The notes below the pieces were generated by a model. The model worked only from the letters and a program-made list of their open reading frames with translations. It was not told the DNA's origin and did no database searches. Below, one piece after another: positions 1 to 9,738 of a stretch of 59,064 nucleotides of DNA; positions within the stretch are counted from its first letter, which is position 1, and every line of letters starts with the position of its first letter. A program made the position numbers and the translations under genes. The stretch is from Planctomicrobium piriforme (lineage in GTDB: Bacteria > Planctomycetota > Planctomycetia > Pirellulales > UBA1268): positions 1-59,064 of the forward strand of contig CAMAVC010000009.1 of the NCBI GenBank assembly GCA_945861585.1, given 5' to 3'.

Positions 1-250
1 GAGGGCGGGCGTTTGGTGGCCCGAGTCGCGGACGACGACAGGCTGGCCGGCCGACGCGACGGATGGCTGGCCGGATGACCGAGCGGCGGACGTGGAGCGG
101 CGGCGGGAGCTTTTCATCGGTGGAGAACCAACCTACGACCCAACCAGAATGAAACGTCGGCCAGCCGGTTGACGAAAGTTCTATATTTTTATATCCCCAT
201 ACTGCATTACGTCAATTTATAGGCATCTGTCGGAATCTTGCGAGGGACGA
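1..250. other. Intergenic leader with AT-rich promoter-like segment
   Basis: No gene is supported here. The first 150 bases are GC-rich with no convincing reading frame. Immediately before the dehydrogenase gene the composition shifts abruptly to AT-rich, with a TTGACG hexamer at 169-174 followed by a TATA-rich run at 182-194. This is the likely promoter region for the downstream gene, but the spacing between the hexamers is not canonical, so the exact elements are uncertain. Confidence 0.35.
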
Positions 251-1249
251 ATGGCTGTTTTCAAGGTTGCGGTGACCGATTCGGTGTTTCCCAATCTCGA
301 CACCGAACGGGCCATTCTCGCCCGGGAAGGGGCTGAACTTGCCGCGTCGCAGTGCCGGTCGGTTGCCGACGCCGTGGCCCTGGTCCAAGGCGCCCACGCC
401 GTGCTCAACGGCTATTTCAAGCCCGTGGGCCCCGAAGTGATGGACGCGATGCCCGACTGCCGGATCATCGTCCGCTACGGCATCGGCCTGGATTCGGTCG
501 ACATCCCTGCCGCCACGGCCCGCGGTATCGCTGTGGCCAACGTGCCCGACTACTGCATCGCGGAGGTCTCCGACCACGCCGTCGCGATGACGCTCTCGCT
601 GCTGCGGAAACTGCCGCTCTCCGACCGCCGCCTGCGGGCGGGCGACTGGGACCTGAAGCCGATCGCGCCGCTCAAGCGATTGAGCACGCTCACCGCAGGG
701 ATCGTCGGCATGGGGCGGATCGGCCGGATGATTGCCGCGAAACTCGAGCCCTTCGGATTCCGGATCGTCTTCCACGATCCGTTCTTCACGGGCGAGCCGC
801 CGGTGCCCGCTGCCCGGGCCGTCGGCCTCGGGGAACTGTTCGCCGAGAGCGACGCCGTCATCCTGCAGACACCGCTCACCGCCGACACGAAGCACATGCT
901 CGACGACGCCGCGTTTGCCGCGATGGGCCGCCAGCCGGTGATCGTGAACTGCGCGCGGGGCGAACTAATCGACACCGCCGCACTCGTCCGGGCCGTGGAG
1001 ACCGGCCGCATCTCGGGGGCCGGTCTCGATGTCATCGAGAACGCTCCGCCTTTGGCCGTCGATCATCCCCTGATGCGGTGCGACAACGTCATCCTCGCGC
1101 CGCACTCAGCCTGGATGTCGACCACGGCGCTCACCGACCTGCAGCGACTGGCCGCCGAGGAGGTGGCCCGGGCGCTCCGCGGCGAGCGGCCGAAGGTGCT
1201 GGCCAACCCCGAGGTCTGGGCACGCGTGCGGTGGAAGCAACATGAGTGA
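251..1249 (+). CDS. D-isomer-specific 2-hydroxyacid dehydrogenase (CtBP/PGDH-like)
   Basis: This is an NAD-dependent dehydrogenase of the D-2-hydroxyacid family (332 residues, the usual length), acting in the cytoplasm on an unknown 2-keto or 2-hydroxy acid. The Rossmann fingerprint GIVGMGRIG lies at residues 150-158. The active-site Arg is at about 236 in NCARGELID and the His at about 285 in APHSAW. The segment that normally carries the catalytic Glu (D-V-x-x-x-E-P) reads DVIENAP here, so the expected Glu position is Ala, with a Glu two residues earlier. The next gene on the same strand is a fumarylacetoacetate-hydrolase-family protein, which suggests a short sugar-acid pathway. The substrate cannot be assigned from sequence. 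Confidence 0.85.
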   Translation: MAVFKVAVTDSVFPNLDTERAILAREGAELAASQCRSVADAVALVQGAHAVLNGYFKPVGPEVMDAMPDCRIIVRYGIGLDSVDIPAATARGIAVANVPDYCIAEVSDHAVAMTLSLLRKLPLSDRRLRAGDWDLKPIAPLKRLSTLTAGIVGMGRIGRMIAAKLEPFGFRIVFHDPFFTGEPPVPAARAVGLGELFAESDAVILQTPLTADTKHMLDDAAFAAMGRQPVIVNCARGELIDTAALVRAVETGRISGAGLDVIENAPPLAVDHPLMRCDNVILAPHSAWMSTTALTDLQRLAAEEVARALRGERPKVLANPEVWARVRWKQHE

Positions 1250-1380
1250 AATCTACCTCCCGTGACACGCCCGCCGTCAGCAATCTGCCGCCACGGCCAT
1301 GAGCGGTATCATCTGGATCGAATCTAGTCCGCTGGCACTGACGCGGCCCGCCACACCTTTTCCGCAGGGAGAGCCCTACC

Positions 1381-2193
1381 ATGAAAATCGTTCGCTTCGA
1401 ATCCGCCGGTGCCACCCATCTGGGAAGCCTCCACGCCGACGGCCGCGTGACGCTTCTCGAGGGTGACATGTTTGGCCCGCTCCGCGACACCGGCGCCGTG
1501 GCGAAGGTCGACAAGCTGCTCGCACCACTCGAGCCCCGCGACATCCTCTGCATCGGCCTCAACTACAAGAAGCACGCCGCCGAGAGCAACGCCGCCCCGC
1601 CAGCCCACCCCGTGCTGTTCCTCAAGAACTGGGGCGCCGTGCAAAACCCTGGCGATCCGATCGTGCTGCCGCGGAAGCTGCGGAGCGACGAGGTCGACTA
1701 CGAGTGCGAACTGGCCGTCGTGGTCGGGAAGACCTGTCACAACGTCAGCCGGACCGACGCTCTCAAGTACGTGCTCGGCTACACCTGCGCCAACGACGTG
1801 AGCGCCCGCGACTGGCAGCGGAACGGCGGCGGCGGCCAGTGGTGCCGCGGCAAGACGTTCGCCACGTTCTGCCCGCTGGGGCCGAGCATCGTCACCACCG
1901 ATGAGATTCCCGATCCCAACACGCTCTCGATCCGCACGGTGTTGAACGGCGAGGTGATGCAAGACTGGAACACCGACGACATGATCTTCGACGTGCCGGC
2001 GATCATCGAATTCATGTCGGCGAGCATGATCTTGCGGCCCGGCACGGTGATCCTCACGGGCACGCCCCACGGCGTGGGCGTCGCCCGCAAGCCCCCGGTG
2101 TTCCTGAAAGCCGGTGACACGGTGACGATCGAGATCGAAAAAATCGGCAGCCTCACGAATCCCGTCGTTGAGGAGCTGCTCGGTCAGCAATAG
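1381..2193 (+). CDS. Fumarylacetoacetate hydrolase family protein
   Basis: 270 residues. The FAH-fold catalytic domain occupies roughly residues 55-268, with the metal-binding DYECE motif at 106-110 and an Asp at 139 in CANDVSARD; FAH enzymes bind Mg or Mn through two Glu and one Asp. The family cleaves or isomerises acylpyruvate-type substrates, for example 2,4-diketo-3-deoxy sugar acids or ureidoglycolate. Lying behind a D-2-hydroxyacid dehydrogenase, it may act on a diketo-deoxy acid from sugar-acid breakdown, but this is inference. The ATG start is preceded by a purine-rich CAGGGAGAG stretch. The gene converges on the DUF1501 gene downstream. Confidence 0.85.
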   Translation: MKIVRFESAGATHLGSLHADGRVTLLEGDMFGPLRDTGAVAKVDKLLAPLEPRDILCIGLNYKKHAAESNAAPPAHPVLFLKNWGAVQNPGDPIVLPRKLRSDEVDYECELAVVVGKTCHNVSRTDALKYVLGYTCANDVSARDWQRNGGGGQWCRGKTFATFCPLGPSIVTTDEIPDPNTLSIRTVLNGEVMQDWNTDDMIFDVPAIIEFMSASMILRPGTVILTGTPHGVGVARKPPVFLKAGDTVTIEIEKIGSLTNPVVEELLGQQ

Positions 2194-2197
2194 CTTG

Positions 2198-2212
2198 CGG
2201 CCCGTTGGGCCG
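2198..2212. terminator. GC-rich hairpin between convergent genes
   Basis: CGGCCC-GTT-GGGCCG forms a perfect 6-bp stem with a 3-base loop. It sits in the 35-base gap between two convergent genes, where a bidirectional terminator would be expected. No T tract follows on either strand, so intrinsic termination is not certain. Confidence 0.35.
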
Positions 2213-2228
2213 TGTCTGCGGACGAGGG

Positions 2229-3713
2229 TCAGGCCAGGATCGGCTCGATCACGTGGCCGTGGACGTCGGTGAGGCGGCGCTCGATGCCGTTGTTGTAGAA
2301 CGACAGCCGGGTGTGATCGAGGCCGAGGAGGTGCAGGATCGTGGCGTGCAGGTCGTAGATGGTGGCTACGTCCTGCACGGCCTTGTAGCCAAACTCGTCG
2401 GTGGCGCCGTGGTGAAATGCCCGCTTCACGCCTGCCCCGGCGAGCCACACGGTGAAGCCCGCAGGATTGTGGTCGCGGCCGTTGGCCCCCTTCTGAAACG
2501 TCGGCATCCGGCCAAACTCCGTCACGAATGCCACGAGCGTGTCGGCCAAGAGGCCGCGGTTCTTGAGATCGCGGAGCAGGCCCGCGACCGGTTGGTCGAG
2601 GATCGGGCCGTGCACGGCGTACTGATCGACGATCTTTTTGTGGCCGTCCCAGTTGCCCACCCCCTCCCCCATCGCGTAGCCGCCGTTGAAGAGCTGCACG
2701 AACCGCACCCCCTTCTCCACCAGCCGGCGGGCGAGGATGCAGTTGCGGGCAAACCGGGCCTTGAGGGAGTTTTTCGTGTCGTCGGCGCCGTAGAGCTTCA
2801 GCGTCTCGGCCGATTCGTCGGAGATGTCGGCGACCTTCGCAGCCGAAAGCTGCATCTTGGCGGCCAGCTCGTAGGCGCTGATCCGTGCGGCGAGGTCAGT
2901 GTCGCCCGGATGCCGGGCGAGGTGGTCGTCGTTGAGCATCCGGAGAAAGTCGCGGGTGGCGAGGTCGGCGCTTTCCGGGATCGACGCCGGCCGGGCGAGG
3001 TTCGGGATCGGCCGGTCGGCATTGAACGCCGTGCCCTGGAACACGGCCGGCAGGAACGCGCTCTGCCAGTGCCGCGGCCCGTTTTGCGGCACGCCGCGCG
3101 GGTCGGGGATCGCCACGAAGGCCGGCAGGTCGCGGCAGTCGCTGCCGAGGGCGTAGGTCGTCCAGGCGCCGATGCTCGGGAAGCCGTCGAGCGTGAAGCC
3201 CGTCGACATCTGGCTCTCGGCCGGCCCGTGCGTGTTGCTCTTGGCCGTCATCGAGTGGATGAAGCACATCTCGTCGGCCAGTTCACCGAGGTGCGGCAGC
3301 AGATCGCTCGTCATCGTTCCGCTCTCGCCCCTGGGCTTGAACTCCCAGAGCGGCTTGATGAGGTTGCCCTGCTCCCCCTGAAACGTGATCAGTTTTTCGC
3401 CGCTGGCCGTGGGCATCGGGGTGTCGTGGAGCCGCACGAGCTCGGGCTTGTAGTCGAACGTGTCTACGTGCGAGAGCGCGCCCGAGCAGAAGATCATGAG
3501 CACGTTCTTCGCCTTCGCCGGGAAGTGCGGCGCCCGCGGGGCATACGGCTGGGCCGGGTCGATCGCCGGCCGGATCGGCGGCTCGCCGGCGAGGAGCCGC
3601 TGCTCGTGAAGCAGCGCCGCCAGCGCGATGCCAGACAGGCCCGTGCCGCCCCACTGGAGGAAGTCCCGACGATCGAGCATCCGGCGGCCGGCATGGGAGA
3701 GTGCGTGGCGCAT
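2229..3713 (-). CDS. DUF1501 domain-containing protein (exported, sulfatase-like fold)
   Basis: 494 residues. The N-terminus carries RRDFLQWGG followed by a hydrophobic stretch, a twin-arginine-type export signal. The body is the DUF1501 family, which is related to the alkaline phosphatase/sulfatase superfamily and hugely expanded in planctomycetes; its function is unknown. The ATG at 3713 was chosen because it directly precedes the signal; an upstream extension in the same frame is Ala/Ser-rich and unconvincing. The start lies only 7 bases after the stop of the DUF1553 gene. This is the usual DUF1553-DUF1501 pair, probably co-transcribed and working together in the periplasm. Confidence 0.9.
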   Translation of the reverse strand: MRHALSHAGRRMLDRRDFLQWGGTGLSGIALAALLHEQRLLAGEPPIRPAIDPAQPYAPRAPHFPAKAKNVLMIFCSGALSHVDTFDYKPELVRLHDTPMPTASGEKLITFQGEQGNLIKPLWEFKPRGESGTMTSDLLPHLGELADEMCFIHSMTAKSNTHGPAESQMSTGFTLDGFPSIGAWTTYALGSDCRDLPAFVAIPDPRGVPQNGPRHWQSAFLPAVFQGTAFNADRPIPNLARPASIPESADLATRDFLRMLNDDHLARHPGDTDLAARISAYELAAKMQLSAAKVADISDESAETLKLYGADDTKNSLKARFARNCILARRLVEKGVRFVQLFNGGYAMGEGVGNWDGHKKIVDQYAVHGPILDQPVAGLLRDLKNRGLLADTLVAFVTEFGRMPTFQKGANGRDHNPAGFTVWLAGAGVKRAFHHGATDEFGYKAVQDVATIYDLHATILHLLGLDHTRLSFYNNGIERRLTDVHGHVIEPILA

Positions 3714-3720
3714 GGAAGCC

Positions 3721-6700
3721 TCAGTAAATGGTGAGGAATTCGCTGGCGTTGTAGAGGCTGCGGCAGAGGATCGGCAGGCCGTGGGCGGCCACGAGGTCGC
3801 GGCCGGCGGCGAGCTCCCGGTCGCTGGCCTTGCGGCCAAACGTGAGCTCGATCGCGCGGGCCACCTGGAGGCCGGGATCGCTTCCTGCCTCGCGCTCGAC
3901 GCGCTTTGCGAGCCGGCTGGCCTGATCGAGCAGGAATTCGCCGTTGAGCATGTTCAGCGCCTGCAGCGGCGTGGTGCTGCTCGTGCGCTTGGGCTGCACT
4001 TGGCCGGCGTCGGGGCAGTCGAACGCGCCAAAGAAGTTGTCGAGCTCGGCCCGTGGCTTGCTCTGGTAGACCATCCGGCGGAATTCCTCGTCGGTGAACG
4101 TCGTCTTCGTGGTGTAGACCTTCACGTAGTTCTTATTCGGCTCGAAGAGGTCGAAGCCGGGCCCGCCCATCTTCGTGTTCAGGCTGCCGCTCACGGCGAG
4201 GATCGCGTCGCGGAGCGGCTCGGCCTCCAGCCGCCGCGGCGGATACCGCCAGAGGAGCCGTGAGCCCGAGTCAGCGGCGATGGCGTCGGGCCGGGCCGTG
4301 CTTGTCTGCCGGTAGGCCCGGCTCGTGACGATCAGCCGATGGATCGCCTTCAGCCGCCAGCGGTCGGCGGGGTTTGCAGGGTCGATAAGTTCGCTCGCCA
4401 GCCAGTCGAGGAGCTCTGGATGGCTCGGCGGCCCGCCGTTGACGCCAAAGTCGCTCGGCGTGTCGACGATGCCGGTGCCGAAGTGGTGGTGCCAGAGTCG
4501 GTTGACGATCACGCGGGCCGTGAGCGGGTTTGCCGGCGAGGCGATCCAGTCGGCGAGCGCCCGGCGGCGGTCACGCTCCGGAGCGTCGGCAGGCAGTTGC
4601 CAGGTCGCGCCGAATCCCGTCAGGCCGCCCGGAGGAACCTCCTCGCGCGGTGCCATCGGATCGCCACGGAAGAACCGGTGGGTCTTCCCGGGTTTGACAA
4701 ACTGACCTGCATAAGCCTTGGGCAGCGCAGTGAGGGCCTCGAGCCGCTTCGTGAGCACGGCGGCGTTTTCCGTGAGCGTGTCGAGCTCGGCGATTTCGTT
4801 GGGCGATAGTTCGGCGGCGGCCGTGATCGGGCCGATCGAGTCGGCGTGCACGTAGTCGGGCGGCAGGCGGTCGACATGGGCGGCGACCGGTGTCCACTCC
4901 TTGCCGTCGAGCGACACGGCGATTTCATACTTCGTCGCCAGCCGATCGGTGTACTCGGGCTTGGGGCTGCGGTCGCGGCTCCAGACGACGCGGCTCACCT
5001 CCTCCGCCTCGGGCAACTCCAACTGCACCCAGCCGCCACCGATCTGGTTTGAAATCCACGACCGCTTGTTGCCGTACTTGCCGTCGTTGATGTGTGCGAG
5101 CTTGTGCAGGTCGCCCTGGGCGTAGTCGCCCGACGACGATGGAGTCGCGCCGCGGGCCACGTTGCGGCCGTCCACCGTGAGCACTTCCAGTTCGTCGATG
5201 CAGGGCTCCGCGGATTTGGTCTCCAGCACCGTGAACCGCACGAACTTCGCCCGCGTCGGCGAAAAGGCATCGACGTTTTCGCCAGCAGTCACCCGGCTGC
5301 GCAGGTGGGCCACACGGCCGCCGGAATCGTCGGCCGACGCCTGCTCCTCGAAGATCACGACGTCGGCCGTGACCGCTGCGGCGTTCGCGCCGCCCATCAC
5401 GAGCAGCCGCGTCTGCTCGGTGAGCGGATGCACGCCCGCATCGCGGAAGCCGCTCCAGAGCGCCTGATCCGGCGGCGGGTCGCCCGCACCGTCGGCGAAG
5501 AGCCGCTGGTCAACCACAGCGATCTCCTTCTGGTCGGCGGTCGTCGCCGGGTCGCCGTCGGTGTCGAGCACATAGCGGGCGTCGCGGGCGTGGGAGTGCC
5601 AGCCCGCGCCCCACGAGAGCCAGATGCGAAACACGCCGGCGGCCTTCGGCGCATAGGCGAAGACGGCCTCGCCGGGCGTGGCAGACCACCAGTGGTATTG
5701 TTTGCCGAGGTTGGGCAGCGAGCGGATGTCGCCCGGCTCGGAGGCGTGGCCCCGCTCCGTGCCTTTCGTATGGTCGGCGATGCCCTTCGGCTCGACGAGC
5801 TTCGCTGTCTGATCCTTGGTGAGGTCGTCGATCACGATCGTGCGGCGCAGACGGGCCGCCGGCTGCAGTTCCGCCATCCGCCGCCGGAGCGGCGCGAGTT
5901 CGGCCTTCAGCGCCGCGACCTTCTTCACACGCTCGTCGTTGTCTGGTGGCAGAACATCGCGGTCACCGTGCTTCACGCCCTCGAAGACGGCTTTCATCGC
6001 GTAATAGTCCACCTGCGGAATGGGATCAAACTTGTGGTCGTGGCAGCGGGCGCAGCCGACCGTCAGGCCCAGGAAGGCCGACGACGTGGTGCCCACCATG
6101 TCGTGCAGTTCGTCGGCCCGCTGGTTGGCCGTGAGCACCGGATCGGGCGAGCCGACCTCGTCCTTCGGCCCGCCCACGATGAAGCCCGTGGCGGCGTCGG
6201 CGCCCAACTTGTCGCCGCAGAGTTGCTCCTTCAGAAAGGAGTCGTAGGGCTTGTCGGCATTGAGCGATTCGATCACCCAGTCGCGATACGGCCAAGCGTT
6301 GGGCCGGGCCCTGTTCATCTCGAAGCCGTGGCTCTCGGCGAACCGCACGACATCGAGCCAGTGGCGGGCCCAGCGTTCGCCGTAGTGCGGCGACGCCAGC
6401 AGCCGATCGACGAGGTCGCGATACGGACCATCGATGCCGCCCGCGGCGCGGCACGCATTCTCGAATGCGGCGATCTCTTCCGGCGAGGGCGGCAATCCCG
6501 TGAGGTCGAACAACACCCGGCGAATGAGCGTGCGCGGGTCGGCCTCGGGATTCATGGCGAGGCCGGCGGCGGCGAGTTTTTCGGCGAGAAAGGCGTCGAT
6601 CGGGGCGGTGCCCGGCGGCGCGGTCGGCACAGGCGGCCGCACGAGCGGCTGAAACGCCCAGTGGTTCTGCCCCTTCTGCGGCTTGGGACCCTCTTTCGGG

Positions 6701-7122
6701 ATGAGGTCGGCGAGCGACTGCATGTCGTCGGGCCAGACGGCGCCGGCCGCGATCCACTCCTTCACGAGCGCCTGCTCGTCTGCGGAGAGCGGCTCGCCGT
6801 CGGCCGGCATCCGCGATTCCTTGTCGTCGGTCGAGATGCGAACGAAGAGTTCGCTCTCTTCCGGCTTGCCGGGCACGATTCCCACAGAGCCAGAGTCGCC
6901 CCCGGCGATTGCCTTGGCCCGATCGTCGATGCGAAATCCGCTCTCGGCCCCCGCCGGCCCGTGGCAGGCCCCGCACTTGCCCGCCAAGAGGGGCGCGACA
7001 TCGACCGCGAAGTCAATCTCTTCCGCAGCGGTCGCGAAGCCGGAGCCACTCACGATGGCAGCACAGAGCCCGATGCCGAGCATCGCAGCCCCTGTCCGCT
7101 GGCGGTGGCGTGGATCGCTCAT
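3721..7122 (-). CDS. DUF1553/DUF1549 protein with c-type cytochrome (PSD1) domain
   Basis: 1133 residues. A signal peptide (about 1-32) is followed by a heme-c motif CGACH at 50-54 (PSC1-type cytochrome domain), a DUF1549 domain at about 155-370 containing [13 protein letters not shown], a middle region with an F5/8-type C (discoidin-like) segment near 640-760, and a C-terminal DUF1553 domain containing [10 protein letters not shown]. This is the standard planctomycete architecture, thought to be exported; substrate and electron partner are unknown. The start at ATG 7122 is preferred over an in-frame start 63 bases upstream because the signal peptide begins there. It lies upstream of, and is probably operonic with, the DUF1501 gene. 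Confidence 0.9.
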   Translation of the reverse strand: MSDPRHRQRTGAAMLGIGLCAAIVSGSGFATAAEEIDFAVDVAPLLAGKCGACHGPAGAESGFRIDDRAKAIAGGDSGSVGIVPGKPEESELFVRISTDDKESRMPADGEPLSADEQALVKEWIAAGAVWPDDMQSLADLIPKEGPKPQKGQNHWAFQPLVRPPVPTAPPGTAPIDAFLAEKLAAAGLAMNPEADPRTLIRRVLFDLTGLPPSPEEIAAFENACRAAGGIDGPYRDLVDRLLASPHYGERWARHWLDVVRFAESHGFEMNRARPNAWPYRDWVIESLNADKPYDSFLKEQLCGDKLGADAATGFIVGGPKDEVGSPDPVLTANQRADELHDMVGTTSSAFLGLTVGCARCHDHKFDPIPQVDYYAMKAVFEGVKHGDRDVLPPDNDERVKKVAALKAELAPLRRRMAELQPAARLRRTIVIDDLTKDQTAKLVEPKGIADHTKGTERGHASEPGDIRSLPNLGKQYHWWSATPGEAVFAYAPKAAGVFRIWLSWGAGWHSHARDARYVLDTDGDPATTADQKEIAVVDQRLFADGAGDPPPDQALWSGFRDAGVHPLTEQTRLLVMGGANAAAVTADVVIFEEQASADDSGGRVAHLRSRVTAGENVDAFSPTRAKFVRFTVLETKSAEPCIDELEVLTVDGRNVARGATPSSSGDYAQGDLHKLAHINDGKYGNKRSWISNQIGGGWVQLELPEAEEVSRVVWSRDRSPKPEYTDRLATKYEIAVSLDGKEWTPVAAHVDRLPPDYVHADSIGPITAAAELSPNEIAELDTLTENAAVLTKRLEALTALPKAYAGQFVKPGKTHRFFRGDPMAPREEVPPGGLTGFGATWQLPADAPERDRRRALADWIASPANPLTARVIVNRLWHHHFGTGIVDTPSDFGVNGGPPSHPELLDWLASELIDPANPADRWRLKAIHRLIVTSRAYRQTSTARPDAIAADSGSRLLWRYPPRRLEAEPLRDAILAVSGSLNTKMGGPGFDLFEPNKNYVKVYTTKTTFTDEEFRRMVYQSKPRAELDNFFGAFDCPDAGQVQPKRTSSTTPLQALNMLNGEFLLDQASRLAKRVEREAGSDPGLQVARAIELTFGRKASDRELAAGRDLVAAHGLPILCRSLYNASEFLTIY

Positions 7123-7293
7123 CCGTTGATTCCCGCTGGGAAGACTGATGGGTCTAGCAGCGATTGTACGATGCCGGACACCCATAACCGAACTCGAATT
7201 TCAGCAATGTTTTATGTTTTCGTGACGTATGCAGTGATCAAATCAAGTTGAGCAGGTTAGATCTTGGCTGCGGTGACCTTGCCGCCCGTCTCG

Positions 7294-8502
7294 TCACCGC
7301 GCCCGCTCGACGGCACGCAGCCGTGCCGGCGTCACGCCCGTGTGCCGCCGCACGAACGTCGTCATGTATTGCAGCGACGGAAACCCCGCCCGCATCGCCA
7401 CGGCCTTCAGCGGCAGGTCGGTCTCCACAATCAGCTTCCGGGTGGCGGCCAGCCGCAGCCGCACGTGCTCCTCGTGGATCGAGCGGCCGACTGCCGCCCG
7501 AAACCGGTGCTCGAGGCTCGACCGCGACACGCCAACCGCCGCGGCGAGATCGTCGGCCCGGGGCTTGTGCCAGGGATCGGTGCGGAGGGCCTGGAGCGTC
7601 TGCACCACTTCGGCGTCGTCGGTTGCCAGGGTGTCGGTGGAGGCCCTGGCGACCACGCCGATCGGCGGCACGACCACGCGGCGTTCGGCCACTGCCGCAC
7701 CGAGCATGAGTTTGTCGAGAAGCGCCGCCGCCTCGTAGCCGATCCGCCGGGCCGACTGATCGATGCTCGAGAGGGGCGGGTCGGTGAGATCGCAGATCAT
7801 CTCGTCGTTATCGACTCCGATCACGGCCACGTCATGCGGCACCCGGAACCCTTCACCGCGGCAGGCCTCCAAAACGTGACGGGCCCGGACGTCGTTGCAC
7901 GCCATCAGGCCGACCGGTTTCGAAAGATTCGCGAGCCAATCGCGCAACTCCGCCTGCATCTCCTCCCAACGCCGGGCCATACCGACGCGGCCGGTGAAGA
8001 CATCGCACGGGCGCCCGCGCCTGTCGGCCGCGGAACGGAATGCATCAGCCCGCTCCGACGACCAGCCGGCGATCGTCGATTTCGGGTACCCACAGAATGC
8101 GAGCTGCTCGAAGCCGCACGCCAGCAGGTGTTCCGCACCAAGGCGGCCGATTGCCTCGTTATCAGTGTAGACGTAGGGAATGCGCGATGCCTCGTCATAC
8201 CAGCCGTAGCCGCCGCCCACGCCAACGACTGGAATTTTCAGGCCATGGATCGCGGCAGCGACCTTCCGGTCGTCAAAGTTGGCGATGATTCCCTGCCCGT
8301 GCCAGCGTTTCAGGTCGGGCAGCTTCTCGAGCGGGTCTTCCTCCACATAGAGGCTCCACCGCCCATGCTCTCGCGCGTAGTGGGCGACGCCGCCGATGAT
8401 CAGCCGGTCGTAGGGCCGCGCGGCGTCGAGGATCACCGCCACGAGCGGAGGCTCGGCGAGGGAAGCCCGAGGCGTGAGCCGAGTGGAGGGTGCGTCCTTC
8501 AT
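7294..8502 (-). CDS. xylR: XylR-type AraC family transcriptional regulator
   Basis: 402 residues. The N-terminal about 280 residues form a LacI-like periplasmic-binding sugar-sensor domain (begins PLVAVILDAARPYDR). The C-terminal about 100 residues are an AraC double helix-turn-helix (AVGVSRSSLEHRF and ATRKLIVETDLPLKAVA). This is the architecture of E. coli XylR, the xylose-responsive activator. It lies directly downstream of xylose isomerase on the same strand, which supports control of xylose use. The start is uncertain: the first 13 residues (MKDAPSTRLTPRA) come from one arm of a dispersed inverted repeat that surrounds the ATG, so a GTG nearer the sensor domain could be used instead. Confidence 0.8.
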   Translation of the reverse strand: MKDAPSTRLTPRASLAEPPLVAVILDAARPYDRLIIGGVAHYAREHGRWSLYVEEDPLEKLPDLKRWHGQGIIANFDDRKVAAAIHGLKIPVVGVGGGYGWYDEASRIPYVYTDNEAIGRLGAEHLLACGFEQLAFCGYPKSTIAGWSSERADAFRSAADRRGRPCDVFTGRVGMARRWEEMQAELRDWLANLSKPVGLMACNDVRARHVLEACRGEGFRVPHDVAVIGVDNDEMICDLTDPPLSSIDQSARRIGYEAAALLDKLMLGAAVAERRVVVPPIGVVARASTDTLATDDAEVVQTLQALRTDPWHKPRADDLAAAVGVSRSSLEHRFRAAVGRSIHEEHVRLRLAATRKLIVETDLPLKAVAMRAGFPSLQYMTTFVRRHTGVTPARLRAVERAR

Positions 8503-8550
8503 GGGCGTGATCGGGGGTTGCGCTCCTCTCGGCTTACGCCTCGGGCTTTC
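8461..8550. repeat. Inverted pair of a 26-bp dispersed repeat around the xylR start
   Basis: Two 26-base arms (8461-8486 and 8525-8550) are reverse complements at 23 of 26 positions and are separated by 38 bases. The core is GCCCGAGGCGTNAGCCGAG. The same element occurs three times in tandem near 49.05-49.2 kb. In mRNA the two arms would form a strong hairpin with the xylR ATG in its loop, just after the xylA stop codon. Confidence 0.8.
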
Positions 8551-8558
8551 GGGTCGAC

Positions 8559-9596
8559 CTAACAGCTGAGCAGATGCTCGAGCACGAGCCGTTCGAGAGC
8601 TTCGTAGTCTCTCGCAGCGATACACTGCTCGGCCACTTTCACGGGATAGGAGCGGGCCTTCTCGACGAGCTTCAGAAAGATCGCCTTGCTCGTGGCGAGG
8701 TGAGCGGTGGCTTTGTCAGCCGGCTGCGTGCGGTGGGCTTTGACGTCGAAGCCCACGAACGCCCCCGTGGCGGCGTAGCCCGCGGCCTCGAGCACCCGCA
8801 CCTGGTCGAAGGCCCCGCGGAGGTTCGCCGCGCCAAACACCTTGTCTTGGTCGAACTTGAGGCCGTTCTGGTCGTTCAGGTGCACGCTCCAGAGTTTGCC
8901 TGCCGCGAGCGCGAAACCCATTTCGTCAGAGGGATCGAGGCCCGCCAGGATCGCGTGGGCGCTTTCGATGAGCACACCCACGCGGGCCGGGTCGGCCGAG
9001 CGGGCGCCGAGCGCAAGCGCATGGCCGATCGTGGGGACGAATGCGTGATCGACCGGCTCGTTGGGCTTGGGCTCGATCGCGATTCTGATCTTCGGGTGGG
9101 CGCCGAGAATCACGTCGATTGCCGCGAGCATCTGCCGCGAGGCCTCGATCGGATTTTTGCTCTCGCGCACCGCAGTGCCCTCGCGGGCCGGCCACATCAC
9201 GATCAGGTCGGTGCCGAGGGCCAGGGCCACGTCCACCGCCCGCTTCGAACGCTCGAGCGCCCAGGCCCGCGCGGCGGGGTCGTTCGACGTGTAGCCGCCG
9301 TCGATGCCGCGGGCGTGCTCCCAGAGCCGCGGGGCCACGAACTCGGCCACGAGGCCCTTGTCGGCGAGTTTCCTACGCATCGCCTCGGCCTGCTTCACGA
9401 CCTGGGCAGGCGTTAGCGTCTCGAGGTCGGGCACCGCGTCGTCGTCGTGAAACTGGATCCCCTCGAAGCCGAGACTCACCGCTGTGTCGAGAACCGCGTC
9501 GAACGGCACGGCGGGCCGGACCGGGGGGCCGAAGGGATCGGCTCCCTGCCCGAGGTTCCAGGGGCCAATCGAGAAGCGATACGACGAAGTTGCCAT
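8559..9596 (-). CDS. xylA: Xylose isomerase-like sugar isomerase
   Basis: 345 residues, a TIM-barrel aldose-ketose isomerase of the actinobacterial (class I) xylose isomerase type. Recognisable motifs are FHDDD at 49-53 (catalytic His), GGYTSNDPAAR at 100-110, IEPKPNEP at 174-181 with a metal Glu, the IESAH segment at 210-214, KFDQDKVFG near 247-255 and GFDVKAHRT. In a hand alignment, the metal ligand Asp of the HIDLNGQSG segment is His here (VHLNDQNG), so activity or specificity may differ from classical XylA. ATG 9596 starts just before the conserved YRFSIGPWN. The regulator xylR follows on the same strand. Confidence 0.85.
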   Translation of the reverse strand: MATSSYRFSIGPWNLGQGADPFGPPVRPAVPFDAVLDTAVSLGFEGIQFHDDDAVPDLETLTPAQVVKQAEAMRRKLADKGLVAEFVAPRLWEHARGIDGGYTSNDPAARAWALERSKRAVDVALALGTDLIVMWPAREGTAVRESKNPIEASRQMLAAIDVILGAHPKIRIAIEPKPNEPVDHAFVPTIGHALALGARSADPARVGVLIESAHAILAGLDPSDEMGFALAAGKLWSVHLNDQNGLKFDQDKVFGAANLRGAFDQVRVLEAAGYAATGAFVGFDVKAHRTQPADKATAHLATSKAIFLKLVEKARSYPVKVAEQCIAARDYEALERLVLEHLLSC

Positions 9597-9679
9597 GCGA
9601 CGAGTCCTTGCGCGAAGTTGTGACGTGGCGGTGCGTCCGCCAGGTGCCATCACCGTACCCGCCCGGAGTTACCGCTTAA

Positions 9680-9694
9680 CGTAAAACATTTACG
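9680..9694. promoter_or_regulatory. Candidate operator palindrome CGTAAA-ACA-TTTACG
   Basis: A perfect 6+6 inverted repeat with a 3-base spacer lies in the 142-base gap between divergent xylA and the aldolase-like gene. Further GTAAA/TTTAC copies flank it (GCTTTAC at 9694-9700), giving tandem GTAAA boxes on the reverse strand. XylR-type AraC regulators bind tandem half-sites, so this is a plausible site for the neighbouring xylR product. Assignment to that protein is inference. Confidence 0.4.
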
Positions 9695-9738
9695 CTTTAC
9701 CATGCGCCTGCCGCGATTATTCGGCGGAAATCGTTAGC

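Noticed and set aside
2205-3734. Long forward open frame of 509 codons opposite the DUF1501 gene
   Set aside because: It is rich in Arg, Val, Gly and His, has no domain, and mirrors the codon bias of the reverse-strand gene, as expected for an antisense shadow in GC-rich DNA.
5092-7251. Forward open frame of 719 codons opposite the DUF1553 gene
   Set aside because: No homology or signal peptide, composition typical of antisense translation; the reverse strand carries a full DUF1553 protein with heme motif.
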